From assembly GCA_046316025.1 (NCBI GenBank), contig JBKCXU010000026.1:1-13949 (forward strand): a stretch of 13,949 nt of DNA, in the 5' to 3' direction. This DNA is from JAJTHJ01 sp046316025 (GTDB taxonomy: Bacteria; Pseudomonadota; Gammaproteobacteria; Burkholderiales; Burkholderiaceae_F). Positions within the stretch are counted from its first letter, which is position 1. Every line of letters begins with the position of its first letter. Shown here in pieces: positions 1 through 6,337 of this stretch. Below the pieces are notes generated by a model. That model did not search any database and had not been told where the DNA came from. It worked only from the letters and a program-made list of their open reading frames with translations. Position numbers and translations under genes: made by a program.

Positions 1-61
1 CTTTGACCACGTCGCCCAGTTGGCCGAGATTGGCCACGCGATCGAGCAGAATGACTTGCAT
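1..61 (-). CDS. rplI: 50S ribosomal protein L9, N-terminal fragment
   Basis: Only the first 20 codons are in the window; the gene continues past position 1. The visible peptide begins MQVILLDRVANLGQLGDVVK, which matches the highly conserved N-terminus of bacterial L9, the protein that binds 23S rRNA near the base of the L1 stalk. The ATG at 61-59 has a purine-rich GGGAG about 7 nt upstream. The gene follows rpsR by 18 nt in the same direction. It is the last visible member of the rpsF-priB-rpsR-rplI operon, whose order is standard for proteobacteria. Start and identity are secure; nothing can be said of the C-terminal domain. Confidence 0.93.
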   Translation of the reverse strand, partial: MQVILLDRVANLGQLGDVVK

Positions 62-79
62 CGTCGTCTCCCGCGCCGG

Positions 80-367
80 TTAGTGGTTGTCCGAGTACGG
101 CAGCAGCGCCAGGAAGCGCGCCCGCTTGATGGCGGTGTCCAGCTGGCGCTGGTAGTGCGCCTTGGTGCCGGTCAGCCGCGCCGGAATGATTTTGCCGTTG
201 TCGTGAACGAAGTCGCGTAGCACGTCGATGTCCTTGTAGTCGATGGTCTCGACCTTTTCCGCCGTGAAGCGGCAGAACTTCTTGCGCTTGAAGAGCGCAT
301 TTTGCTTCTCGCGGCGCGGCGCGCCCTTGCCCTTGCCTTTGCCCTTGCCAAAACGTCCAGTAGCCAT
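80..367 (-). CDS. rpsR: 30S ribosomal protein S18
   Basis: The 95-residue product carries the S18 core, including CRFTAEKVETIDYKDIDVLR and the RLTGTKAHYQRQLDTAIKRA segment that contacts 16S rRNA in the platform. S18 forms a heterodimer with S6 before assembly, and rpsF lies two genes upstream. The ATG at 367 is supported by GGAG about 9 nt upstream, which sits inside the last codons of priB. The intergenic gap is only 4 nt, so translation is probably coupled. The N-terminus has an unusual GKGKGKGKG stretch encoded by a hexanucleotide repeat. It adds positive charge ahead of the conserved core and makes the protein longer than the roughly 75 residues of E. coli S18. Confidence 0.97.
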   Translation of the reverse strand: MATGRFGKGKGKGKGAPRREKQNALFKRKKFCRFTAEKVETIDYKDIDVLRDFVHDNGKIIPARLTGTKAHYQRQLDTAIKRARFLALLPYSDNH

Positions 368-371
368 TTGG

Positions 372-671
372 TCAAACTCCCGTAACCGGTTCGATGGTGT
401 CGATGTGAATCCTGAGCCTGCTCGTGCGCTTGCTGCGCGGGGCGATGAAGCCGGTGCAGTCGAACTCGCAGCCCAGCGCAGCGCCGTTCAGCCGCTCGGC
501 CGCCCGCCCCAGCGCGATGGCTTCGAACTCGAAGTCCAACGTGCGGGGGAGCCCGGCCTCGCTGACGGTGCCGCGGTGGTGCAGCGTCGCTTCCAGCGCC
601 GGCACACCGGCCGGCGTAAACCGCAGCACCGCGCGCCCCACGAGCTGCACGCGCAGACGAACTTCGTTCAA
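372..671 (-). CDS. priB: Primosomal replication protein N (PriB)
   Basis: This 99-residue single-domain OB-fold protein belongs to the PriB family. PriB binds single-stranded DNA and bridges PriA and DnaT during replication restart. Family features are an N-terminal strand with the TPAGVPALEATLHHRG segment (compare TSPAGIPHCQFWLEHRS in E. coli PriB) and a C-terminal beta strand of the LRIHIDTIE type. The location between rpsF and rpsR is the classic PriB position. The start is read as TTG at 671-669, which shares four bases (TTGA) with the rpsF stop. No Shine-Dalgarno sequence is visible, only GC-rich Ala codons of rpsF, so initiation probably depends on ribosomes finishing rpsF. No in-frame ATG gives a better N-terminus. 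Confidence 0.9.
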   Translation of the reverse strand: MNEVRLRVQLVGRAVLRFTPAGVPALEATLHHRGTVSEAGLPRTLDFEFEAIALGRAAERLNGAALGCEFDCTGFIAPRSKRTSRLRIHIDTIEPVTGV

Positions 672-1072
672 GCCGCCGCGGCCGCCGGTGCCGCCGCAGC
701 CGGCGCCGCCGCCGCCGCCTGCTCGGCCGCTGCCTTGCGCGCCTCATCGCGTTCGACGATCTTCATCATCGGCGAGGCCGAGGTGACCGCCGTCTTCATG
801 CCGACGGTCAGGTGGCGCAGCACGGCGTCGTTGTAGCGGAAGGCGTGTTCGATCTCATCGAGCGTGGCCTTGCCGCACTCGACGTTCATCAGCACGTAGT
901 GCGCCTTGACGAGTTTTTGCAGCGGGTAGGCCAGTTGGCGCCGGCCCCAGTCTTCGACCCGGTGCACCGCGCCGCCTTGGCCGGTGATCAGCGCCTTGTA
1001 GCGCTCGATCATCGCCGGCACCTGCTCGCTCTGGTCCGGGTGAACGATGAAACAGATTTCGTAGTGACGCAT
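668..1072 (-). CDS. rpsF: 30S ribosomal protein S6
   Basis: The 134-residue product starts MRHYEICFIVHPDQSEQV and contains the S6 signatures VHRVEDWGRRQLAYPL and KAHYVLMNVE. S6 is a ferredoxin-like fold that binds 16S rRNA together with S18. The ATG at 1072 has an excellent AAGGAG 5 nt upstream (1083-1078). The last 25 or so residues form a low-complexity Ala/Pro tail (EQAAAAAPAAAAPAAAAA) after the folded domain. Such tails occur in betaproteobacterial S6, whereas the E. coli tail ends in glutamates extended by RimK. It is the first gene of the operon and lies behind a promoter and structured leader. Its stop overlaps the priB start. Confidence 0.97.
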   Translation of the reverse strand: MRHYEICFIVHPDQSEQVPAMIERYKALITGQGGAVHRVEDWGRRQLAYPLQKLVKAHYVLMNVECGKATLDEIEHAFRYNDAVLRHLTVGMKTAVTSASPMMKIVERDEARKAAAEQAAAAAPAAAAPAAAAA

Positions 1073-1077
1073 CGAGA

Positions 1078-1122
1078 CTCCTTATGGGGTAGCCACCCCG
1101 GGCGTCGATGTTCCGGGTGTGG
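1078..1122 (-). promoter_or_regulatory. Structured rpsF leader with alternative hairpins next to the ribosome binding site
   Basis: In the rpsF transcript a 5-bp stem with a 4-nt loop (GGGGU-GGCU-ACCCC, positions 1099-1086) ends two bases before AAGGAG (1083-1078). The same GGGGUGG segment (1099-1093) can instead pair with CCACACCC further upstream (1122-1115) with one bulged A. The two pairings exclude each other. S6:S18 is known to bind a structured motif in rpsF leaders of many bacteria and repress its own synthesis. Whether this leader matches that motif is inference. Confidence 0.4.
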
Positions 1123-1145
1123 CAAGGTCGTCGGAAAAGCCTGCG

Positions 1146-1175
1146 ATTTTAACCGCAGAGCGGTTCGCGGCGCAA
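1146..1175 (-). promoter_or_regulatory. Predicted sigma-70 promoter of the rpsF operon
   Basis: Read on the minus strand, TTGCGC (1175-1170) and TAAAAT (1151-1146) are separated by 18 bp. TAAAAT matches the -10 consensus in 5 of 6 positions. The start of transcription would fall near 1139, giving a leader of about 66 nt. An inverted repeat (1151-1165) fills part of the spacer. This is the only AT-rich spot in the gap between the sirtuin gene and rpsF. Confidence 0.55.
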
Positions 1176-1204
1176 AGTCCGGAAAAGACCAGCGCGGTCG
1201 GCGC

Positions 1205-1942
1205 TCAGGAGGCGAGGAGCCGCGGCAGCACGGCCGCCGCCGGACCGCGGATCAAGTGGTCGGCCAGGTCGTCGAGTTCGGACTCGTTGGGATTGACGAC
1301 GACCACCACTGCCCCGGCGCGCTTGGCCGCCGCCGGCAGGCCGGCCGCGGGATAGACGTGGCCGGAGGTGCCGACCACCAGCATGGCGTCGCACTGCGTC
1401 GCGGATTGCTGTGCGGCGTCAAGGACTTCGGGCTCGAGCGTCTCGCCGAACCACACCACGTCCGGCCGCAGCCAGCGGCCGCAGCGCGGGCAGCGCGGCG
1501 GCTCGCCGGGTGGCAGTTGCCTTGGGTCCGCGATGAACGTCCCGCACTGTGCGAAGCACTTGCTGCGCAGGAGGTTGCCGTGCAGCTCCAGCACGTTGCT
1601 GCTGCCGGCGCGGGCGTGCAGGCCATCGACGTTCTGCGTGATCAGATCCAACCGTGCAAGGCGCGCGGCGGCCTGCGCCAGCGCCACGTGTCCGGCGTTG
1701 GGCTGGGCGCCGGCAACGAGTTCGCGCCGCCACGCGTACCAGCGCCAGACCTGCGCCGGGTCGGCGGCAAAGCCTTCGCGCGAGGCGAGTTGCATCGGGT
1801 CGAACTGCGCCCACAGCCCGCTTTGCGCGTCGCGGAAGGTCGGCACGCCGCTTTCGGCAGAGATGCCCGCGCCGGTCAGCACGGCCACCCGGCGCGCGCT
1901 CGCCAGCCGCCGCGCGGCCGCGTCGATGGCGGCATCGGTCAT
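1205..1942 (-). CDS. cobB: NAD-dependent protein deacylase, class III sirtuin
   Basis: The 245-residue protein contains a complete Sir2 catalytic core. It has GAGIS (24-28) in the NAD-binding loop, GVPTFRD, QNVDGLH (103-109), the catalytic His121 in ELHG, and GTSGHVYPAAGLP near 191-203. Y69 and R72 form the YxxR motif that reads acidic acyl chains in SIRT5/CobB-type (class III) enzymes, so desuccinylation of lysines is the expected activity. The structural zinc would be held by C129, C133, C151 and C154. The first pair is CX3C instead of the usual CX2C. The start is placed at the ATG at 1942, which overlaps the alkB stop by 4 nt (ATGA); the open frame further upstream is only out-of-frame alkB DNA. 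No Shine-Dalgarno is seen, so it is probably coupled to alkB translation. Confidence 0.9.
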   Translation of the reverse strand: MTDAAIDAAARRLASARRVAVLTGAGISAESGVPTFRDAQSGLWAQFDPMQLASREGFAADPAQVWRWYAWRRELVAGAQPNAGHVALAQAAARLARLDLITQNVDGLHARAGSSNVLELHGNLLRSKCFAQCGTFIADPRQLPPGEPPRCPRCGRWLRPDVVWFGETLEPEVLDAAQQSATQCDAMLVVGTSGHVYPAAGLPAAAKRAGAVVVVVNPNESELDDLADHLIRGPAAAVLPRLLAS

Positions 1943-2961
1943 GCCGCGGGCGCGGGCTGCACAGGCAGGCGCGGATCGACTAGCGCGAACCACAAGGGCG
2001 GCAGCAGCGCTGCCACCACCATCGTCGGGTAGCCTGCCGGCAGTTGCGGCGCCTGCGGCATCGAGCGCAGCGTCTCGAAGGGCCGCTCCATGTGCGCGTG
2101 GTGATCCGAGTGCAGTTGCAGGTTGAGCAGCAGCCAGTTGCTCAGGGTGAAGTCGGCGTTCCACGAGTGGCGCGGTGCAACCGGTTCGTAGCGGGCGCCG
2201 TCGCGTCGGCGGCGCAACCCGTAATGCTCGACGTAGTTGACGACCTCCAGCAAAGTGAACGCGAACACGCCCTGCACGACAAAGAGCATGAGCCCTTTGC
2301 CGCCGCCGACCGTCCACGCCGACGCGACCAGCGCGGCCGAGATCAGGCTGCCGCTGAGCACCCAGTTACGCAGGCTCCAGGCGCTGCCGCCCGTGCGCGC
2401 GAGGCGCAGCGCCTCCAGTCGCCAGGCGTGAACGAAACTGCCGCCGACCGAACGCAGCCAGAAGCGATAGACGTTCATCCCCTGCGGCGCGGTGGCCGGG
2501 TCGTCGGGCGTGCCGACGCGCACGTGATGGCCGCGCACGTGTTCGACGAAGAAGTGGCCATAGAGCACGGTCACCAGCAGCACCTTGGCGAGCAGCCGGT
2601 CGAGTCGGCTGGCGCGATGGCCCAACTCGTGCGCCACCGTGATGCCCAGACCGCCGGTCACCGTGCCGACGGCGAGCGAGAACAGCAACAGCTCGGTTCC
2701 GTCCAGGCGCGGCGCCACCGCCACCGCCGCAATCAGCAGCAGGGCCTGTACGGGCACCTGCACGCGCGGAACCCAGCGCGCCCAGGCGAGGGGCTTTTCC
2801 AACGGCGGGGCCCGGCCGCGGTTGCCCACGGCGGCGTCGAACAGCGGCATCAGCAAAAACGTGATCGCCAGCGTCAGCCACGGCATGCCATGCGCGACGC
2901 CCAGCAGCGGCGACAGCGAGAAGCCCAACAGCAGCAAAAGGGTAGCGAGTAAAGCCGACAT
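1939..2961 (-). CDS. alkB: AlkB-family membrane non-haem diiron monooxygenase (alkane hydroxylase type)
   Basis: This 340-residue integral membrane protein carries all the histidine motifs of AlkB/XylM hydroxylases: HELGHR (111-116), EHVRGHH (140-146) followed by VRVGTPDDPA, NYVEHYG (242-248), RHSWNAD (264-270) and LQLHSDHH (281-288) followed by the APQLPAGYP segment. Hydrophobic segments near 4-24, 26-44, 68-85, 90-110, 201-217 and 223-241 fit the family topology. The reaction would be O2- and rubredoxin-dependent hydroxylation of a terminal methyl or similar group; the true substrate cannot be read from sequence. ATG 2961 is preferred over a TTG at 2997 that lies inside rlmB. Neither has a clear ribosome binding site. 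It begins 25 nt after rlmB. No rubredoxin or rubredoxin reductase gene is nearby, so electrons must come from elsewhere. Confidence 0.88.
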   Translation of the reverse strand: MSALLATLLLLLGFSLSPLLGVAHGMPWLTLAITFLLMPLFDAAVGNRGRAPPLEKPLAWARWVPRVQVPVQALLLIAAVAVAPRLDGTELLLFSLAVGTVTGGLGITVAHELGHRASRLDRLLAKVLLVTVLYGHFFVEHVRGHHVRVGTPDDPATAPQGMNVYRFWLRSVGGSFVHAWRLEALRLARTGGSAWSLRNWVLSGSLISAALVASAWTVGGGKGLMLFVVQGVFAFTLLEVVNYVEHYGLRRRRDGARYEPVAPRHSWNADFTLSNWLLLNLQLHSDHHAHMERPFETLRSMPQAPQLPAGYPTMVVAALLPPLWFALVDPRLPVQPAPAA

Positions 2962-2986
2962 AGGAAAAATGTTGCCCGCGCAGCGG

Positions 2987-3736
2987 CTACTTGGCAATGA
3001 CCTGCACGCGCTGCCGCCGGGTTTCGAACAAGCACACGCCGGCGGCCACGGCGACGTTCAGGCTGTCCACGGCACCGTGCAGCGGAATGCGCGCCAGCCA
3101 GTCGCAGCGCTCGCGGGTGAGCCGGCGCAGGCCCTCGCCCTCGGCCCCCAGCGCCCACGCGAGCGGGCCGGTGAGATCGATGTCGTACAGGCTGCGGTCG
3201 GCCTCGCCCGCGGCGCCGGCGATCCAGACGCCGGCTTGTTTCAGTTCATCCATCGTCCGCGCGAGATTGGTCACGGCGATCAGCGGCACGCTCTCCGCCG
3301 CGCCCGCCGCCGCCTTCGCAACCAGCGGCGACATTGCGGCCGAACGGTCGCGCGGCACGATCACCGCCTGCACACCGGCCGCATCCGCGGTGCGCAGGCA
3401 AGCGCCGAGGTTGCGCGGATCGGTTACGCCATCCAACAGGAGCAGCAGCGTCTGCGCACCCACGCGGTCGATGAGGCTGTCCAGCGTGGCCGCCGGTGCG
3501 GCGTCCGGGGTGCAGATCGCGACCACGCCCTGGTGCGGCACGTCGCCGGCCAGACCGCGCAGCCGCGGCTCGTCGACGGGCAGCACGCGCACGCCCGCAG
3601 CTTCCGCGTCGCCGACCAGACGCCGCATCCGCCCGTCGTGGCGGCCGGCAGCGACGTAAATTGCATCGATGCTTGCCGCCGAGTGCTTGAGCCGCGCCGC
3701 GACCGCGTGAAAGCCGGCGAGGACTTTGCCTTTCAT
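2987..3736 (-). CDS. rlmB: 23S rRNA (guanosine-2251-2'-O)-methyltransferase
   Basis: The 249-residue SPOUT (TrmH/SpoU) methyltransferase has the L30e-like substrate-binding domain at about 1-75. The catalytic domain shows motif 1 LDGVTDPRNLGACLRTADAAG (N109, R115), motif 2 LGAEGEGL (196-203) and motif 3 IPLHGAVDSLNVAVAAG. These form the trefoil knot that binds S-adenosylmethionine. Length and the N-terminal VLAGFHAV segment match RlmB better than TrmH. The ATG at 3736 has GAGG upstream. It follows rnr, as in many proteobacteria, and the two act together in rRNA maturation and decay. The 168-nt gap to rnr contains a REP-like doublet. Confidence 0.95.
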   Translation of the reverse strand: MKGKVLAGFHAVAARLKHSAASIDAIYVAAGRHDGRMRRLVGDAEAAGVRVLPVDEPRLRGLAGDVPHQGVVAICTPDAAPAATLDSLIDRVGAQTLLLLLDGVTDPRNLGACLRTADAAGVQAVIVPRDRSAAMSPLVAKAAAGAAESVPLIAVTNLARTMDELKQAGVWIAGAAGEADRSLYDIDLTGPLAWALGAEGEGLRRLTRERCDWLARIPLHGAVDSLNVAVAAGVCLFETRRQRVQVIAK

Positions 3737-3763
3737 GGGCGCCTCGGCCCAGGGCGAAAGGCA

Positions 3764-3840
3764 CGTCGTCCCGGCGCCGGCCGGGCTCCGGCGTCGTCAA
3801 GGCAGCGCCACGGGGACCCGGCCTGCGCCGGGGGGACGGG
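3764..3840. repeat. Inverted REP-like doublet between rnr and rlmB
   Basis: Two related GC-rich palindromic units face each other: 3764-3791 on the plus strand and 3812-3840 on the minus strand. Both contain CCCGGCGC-C/A-GGCCGGG followed by CTCC or TCCC and preceded by GTC-rich sequence. Each can fold alone, and the pair can fold together. This is the architecture of a REP/BIME doublet of the kind scattered in Gram-negative intergenic regions. No other copy is present in the window, so the multi-copy nature is inferred from form. Confidence 0.5.
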
Positions 3841-3904
3841 ATTGGCGGGCCTGTGCCGCGACGAAGCGTTGCAGCGGAAGCCGGCGTCTCCAAGGCGCCT
3901 CATG

Positions 3905-6262
3905 TCACCCGCCCCGTCGCCGCGAGTTGGCGGCTCCCTTGCCGCCAACGCCGCGCTTGCCCTGCTTGACCGCCTTGGCCGCGTGGCGCGCGCGACGCTC
4001 TTCGACCGTCTCGCCGCGTTTGTGCTCGCGCGGAGCGGGACGCTCGTCCGCAGCACCGCCGCCCGCCGAGCGCATCCGCTCGCCCGGACGCACGAGGCGA
4101 AAGTCGATCCGCCGCGACTCCAGGTTTACGCGCGCGACCTGCACCGTCACCCGGTCGGCCAGCCGATAGCGCAGGCCGGTGCGCTCCCCGCGCAGCTCGT
4201 GCAGCGGTTCGTTGTAGTGGAAGTACTCGGAGCCGAGTTCGGACACATGCACCAGGCCCTCGACAAAAAGATCGTCCAGCACGATGAAGAGCCCAAAGGG
4301 CACCACCGAGGCTACGGTGCCGCTGTAAACCTCGCCGACGCGCTCGCGCATGTAGTAGCTCTTCAGCCACGCCTCCACGTCGCGCGTGGCTTCGTCGGCG
4401 CGCCGCTCGTTGGCCGAGCAGACCATGCCGAGCTTCTCCCAGCGGCCCAGCACTTCGCGCGCATCCGGCGTGCTGCGCTTGCGGCGGCCGCTGGCCGCGG
4501 CTTCGTCCTCGCTCGGCGGCACGAAAGTCGCCCCGGCCAGGATCGCCTTGATCGCCCGATGCGTCAGCAAATCCGGGTAGCGGCGGATCGGCGAGGTGAA
4601 GTGCGTGTAGGCGGCGTACGCAAGGCCAAAGTGCCCGCTGTTGTGCGGGGTGTAGATGGCCTGTCGCATCGAGCGCAGCAGCACGGTGTGCAGCAGTTGC
4701 CGGTCGGGCCGCGCCTGCACCTCGGCAATGAGCTTGGCGTAGTCGGACGGGCGCGGAGCGTCGCCACCGCCCAGTTGCAGGCCGAGCGAGCGCAGCAGCG
4801 TGCGCAGATTGACCAGTCGCTCCGGCGTCGGCCCCTCATGCACCCGATACAGGCCCAAGTGTTCGTGCCGGGCCAGCAGGTCGGCGGCACAGGTGTTGGC
4901 CGCCAGCATGCACTCTTCGATCAGCTTGTGCGCGTCGTTGCGGCTGCGGGCGACGATCCGCTCGATCCGCCCATCGGGGTTGCAGACGATGGTGGTCTCG
5001 GTCGTTTCAAGTTCCAGCGCGCCGCGCGCACCGCGGGCGCGGGCAAGCACGTGGTACAGATCGTAGAGATTCGACACCTGGGGCAAGAGATCGCCCAGAC
5101 GCTCTGCCGCGCGGCTGCCGGGTGCGGACAGTGCCTCCCACACCTCGGTGTAGGTCAACCGCGCGTGCGAGTGCATCACCGCCGGGTAAAACTGGTAGGC
5201 CGTCACGGCGCCCTGCAGATCGATCACCATGTCCGCGACCAACACCAGCCGGTCCACCCGCGGGTTGAGCGAACACAAACCGTTGGACAGCTTCTCCGGC
5301 AGCATCGGAATCACGCGGCGCGGGAAGTAAACCGAGGTGCAGCGGTTGGCCGCCTCCGCGTCCAGCGCATCGCCCGGCTGCACGTAGTGGCTCACGTCGG
5401 CGATCGCCACCAGCAGCCGCCACTTTCGACCGGCGCGGTCCATCGGCTCGCAGTACACCGCGTCGTCGAAGTCGCGCGCATCTTCGCCGTCGATGGTCAC
5501 CAGCGGCACATCGCGCAGGTCGACCCGGCCCTTGATCTCGCGCGGCTGCACGCGGGTCGGCAGCGTCTCGGCCAGCGCGAGCGCCGCCGGCGGAAACTCG
5601 TGCGGCACCGCAAACTTGCGTACCGCGATCTCGATCTCCATTCCGGGGTCGTCGACCGCACCGAGCACCTCGATCACCCGACCCACCGGCTGCACATGCC
5701 GTTGCGGCTGCTGGATTATCTCCACCACCACCACCTGGCCGAAGTCGGCGTCCGACGTGGCGCCGGGCGGCACGAGAATGTCGTGCTGAATGCGCTGGTC
5801 CTCCGGTACGACGATGGCCACGCCACGCTCGTTGAGCAGCCGCCCGACGAGGGTGTTGGTGCGGTGCTCGACGACCTCGACGATCTCCGCTTCCTGCCGC
5901 CCACGGCGGTCCAGCCCCGCTGGACGCACCAGCACGCGGTCGCCGTGCAGCACCTTGCTCATCTCGTGCTCAGGGACAACGAGGTCGGGGCCGGAGCGGT
6001 CGTCGCGGATCAGGAAGCCATAGCCGTCGCGGTGACCCTGAACCTGGCCGGCGATCAGATTCGCGCGGGCCGCCACCAGCAGCAGGCCGGCGCGGTTGCG
6101 CACGACCTGGCCGGCGCGTTCGAGCGCGACGAGTTCGCCTTCGAGCGCGGCGGGAGCGGCGGCGAGCGCCGCCGCGAGTTCGGACGGCACCAGTGGCGCG
6201 CGTGCCTGGTTGAGCGCCGCCAGGATGGCGTCGCGCGAGGGAGGAAGTTGTTTTGCGGACAA
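3905..6262 (-). CDS. rnr: Ribonuclease R, 3'-5' exoribonuclease
   Basis: The 785-residue protein has the full RNase R layout: an N-terminal winged-helix domain (about 8-65), two cold-shock domains (about 70-230), the RNB catalytic domain (about 250-570), an S1 domain (about 640-725) and a Lys/Arg-rich tail to 785. The active-site segment TIDGEDARDFDDAVY supplies D258, D264, D266 and D267, equivalent to E. coli D272, D278, D280 and D281. RNase R degrades structured RNA, including rRNA and trans-translated mRNA. The start is read as TTG at 6262 because no in-frame ATG, GTG or TTG gives a better start upstream and the first internal ATG would delete the helix-turn-helix. No good Shine-Dalgarno precedes it, so the exact start is the least certain part. 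It lies divergent to tRNA-Leu. Confidence 0.95.
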   Translation of the reverse strand: MSAKQLPPSRDAILAALNQARAPLVPSELAAALAAAPAALEGELVALERAGQVVRNRAGLLLVAARANLIAGQVQGHRDGYGFLIRDDRSGPDLVVPEHEMSKVLHGDRVLVRPAGLDRRGRQEAEIVEVVEHRTNTLVGRLLNERGVAIVVPEDQRIQHDILVPPGATSDADFGQVVVVEIIQQPQRHVQPVGRVIEVLGAVDDPGMEIEIAVRKFAVPHEFPPAALALAETLPTRVQPREIKGRVDLRDVPLVTIDGEDARDFDDAVYCEPMDRAGRKWRLLVAIADVSHYVQPGDALDAEAANRCTSVYFPRRVIPMLPEKLSNGLCSLNPRVDRLVLVADMVIDLQGAVTAYQFYPAVMHSHARLTYTEVWEALSAPGSRAAERLGDLLPQVSNLYDLYHVLARARGARGALELETTETTIVCNPDGRIERIVARSRNDAHKLIEECMLAANTCAADLLARHEHLGLYRVHEGPTPERLVNLRTLLRSLGLQLGGGDAPRPSDYAKLIAEVQARPDRQLLHTVLLRSMRQAIYTPHNSGHFGLAYAAYTHFTSPIRRYPDLLTHRAIKAILAGATFVPPSEDEAAASGRRKRSTPDAREVLGRWEKLGMVCSANERRADEATRDVEAWLKSYYMRERVGEVYSGTVASVVPFGLFIVLDDLFVEGLVHVSELGSEYFHYNEPLHELRGERTGLRYRLADRVTVQVARVNLESRRIDFRLVRPGERMRSAGGGAADERPAPREHKRGETVEERRARHAAKAVKQGKRGVGGKGAANSRRRGG

Positions 6263-6308
6263 GAGAAGCTTTCGGGTACCGGCGCAGGCAAAGCGCGACT
6301 CAGGCGCA

Positions 6309-6337
6309 ATTTGACACGTAAGGGGCCGTCCTTACAA
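6309..6337 (-). promoter_or_regulatory. Candidate rnr promoter overlapping the tRNA-Leu promoter
   Basis: On the minus strand TTGTAA (6337-6332) and TCAAAT (6314-6309) are separated by 17 bp. Each matches its consensus in 4 of 6 positions. Transcription would start near 6302, about 40 nt before the proposed TTG start. Its -35 lies on the tRNA -10 and its -10 lies on the tRNA -35. Confidence 0.4.

Noticed and set aside
1205..1942. Sirtuin as part of an antiphage system
   Set aside because: Defence Sir2 proteins are usually NADases fused to or paired with other modules. This is a short stand-alone class III deacylase with YxxR and zinc cysteines and no defence-like neighbour.
812..2032. A 406-codon plus-strand open frame over rpsF and the sirtuin
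   Set aside because: Crosses two confidently identified genes and the rpsF promoter in antisense; composition is that of a shadow frame.
1943..2317. N-terminal extension of the sirtuin frame
   Set aside because: The extension is out-of-frame alkB DNA with Arg/Ala-rich sequence; the family N-terminus begins at the ATG at 1942.
2962..2997. TTG start adding 12 residues to AlkB
   Set aside because: It lies within the rlmB 3' end, has only a weak AGGT upstream, and the added residues are not membrane-like. ATG 2961 gives a normal AlkB N-terminus, although its own ribosome binding site is poor.
3737..3904. Possible small gene between rlmB and rnr
   Set aside because: Reading frames here are only the translated REP-like repeats; no start with a ribosome binding site and no family resemblance.
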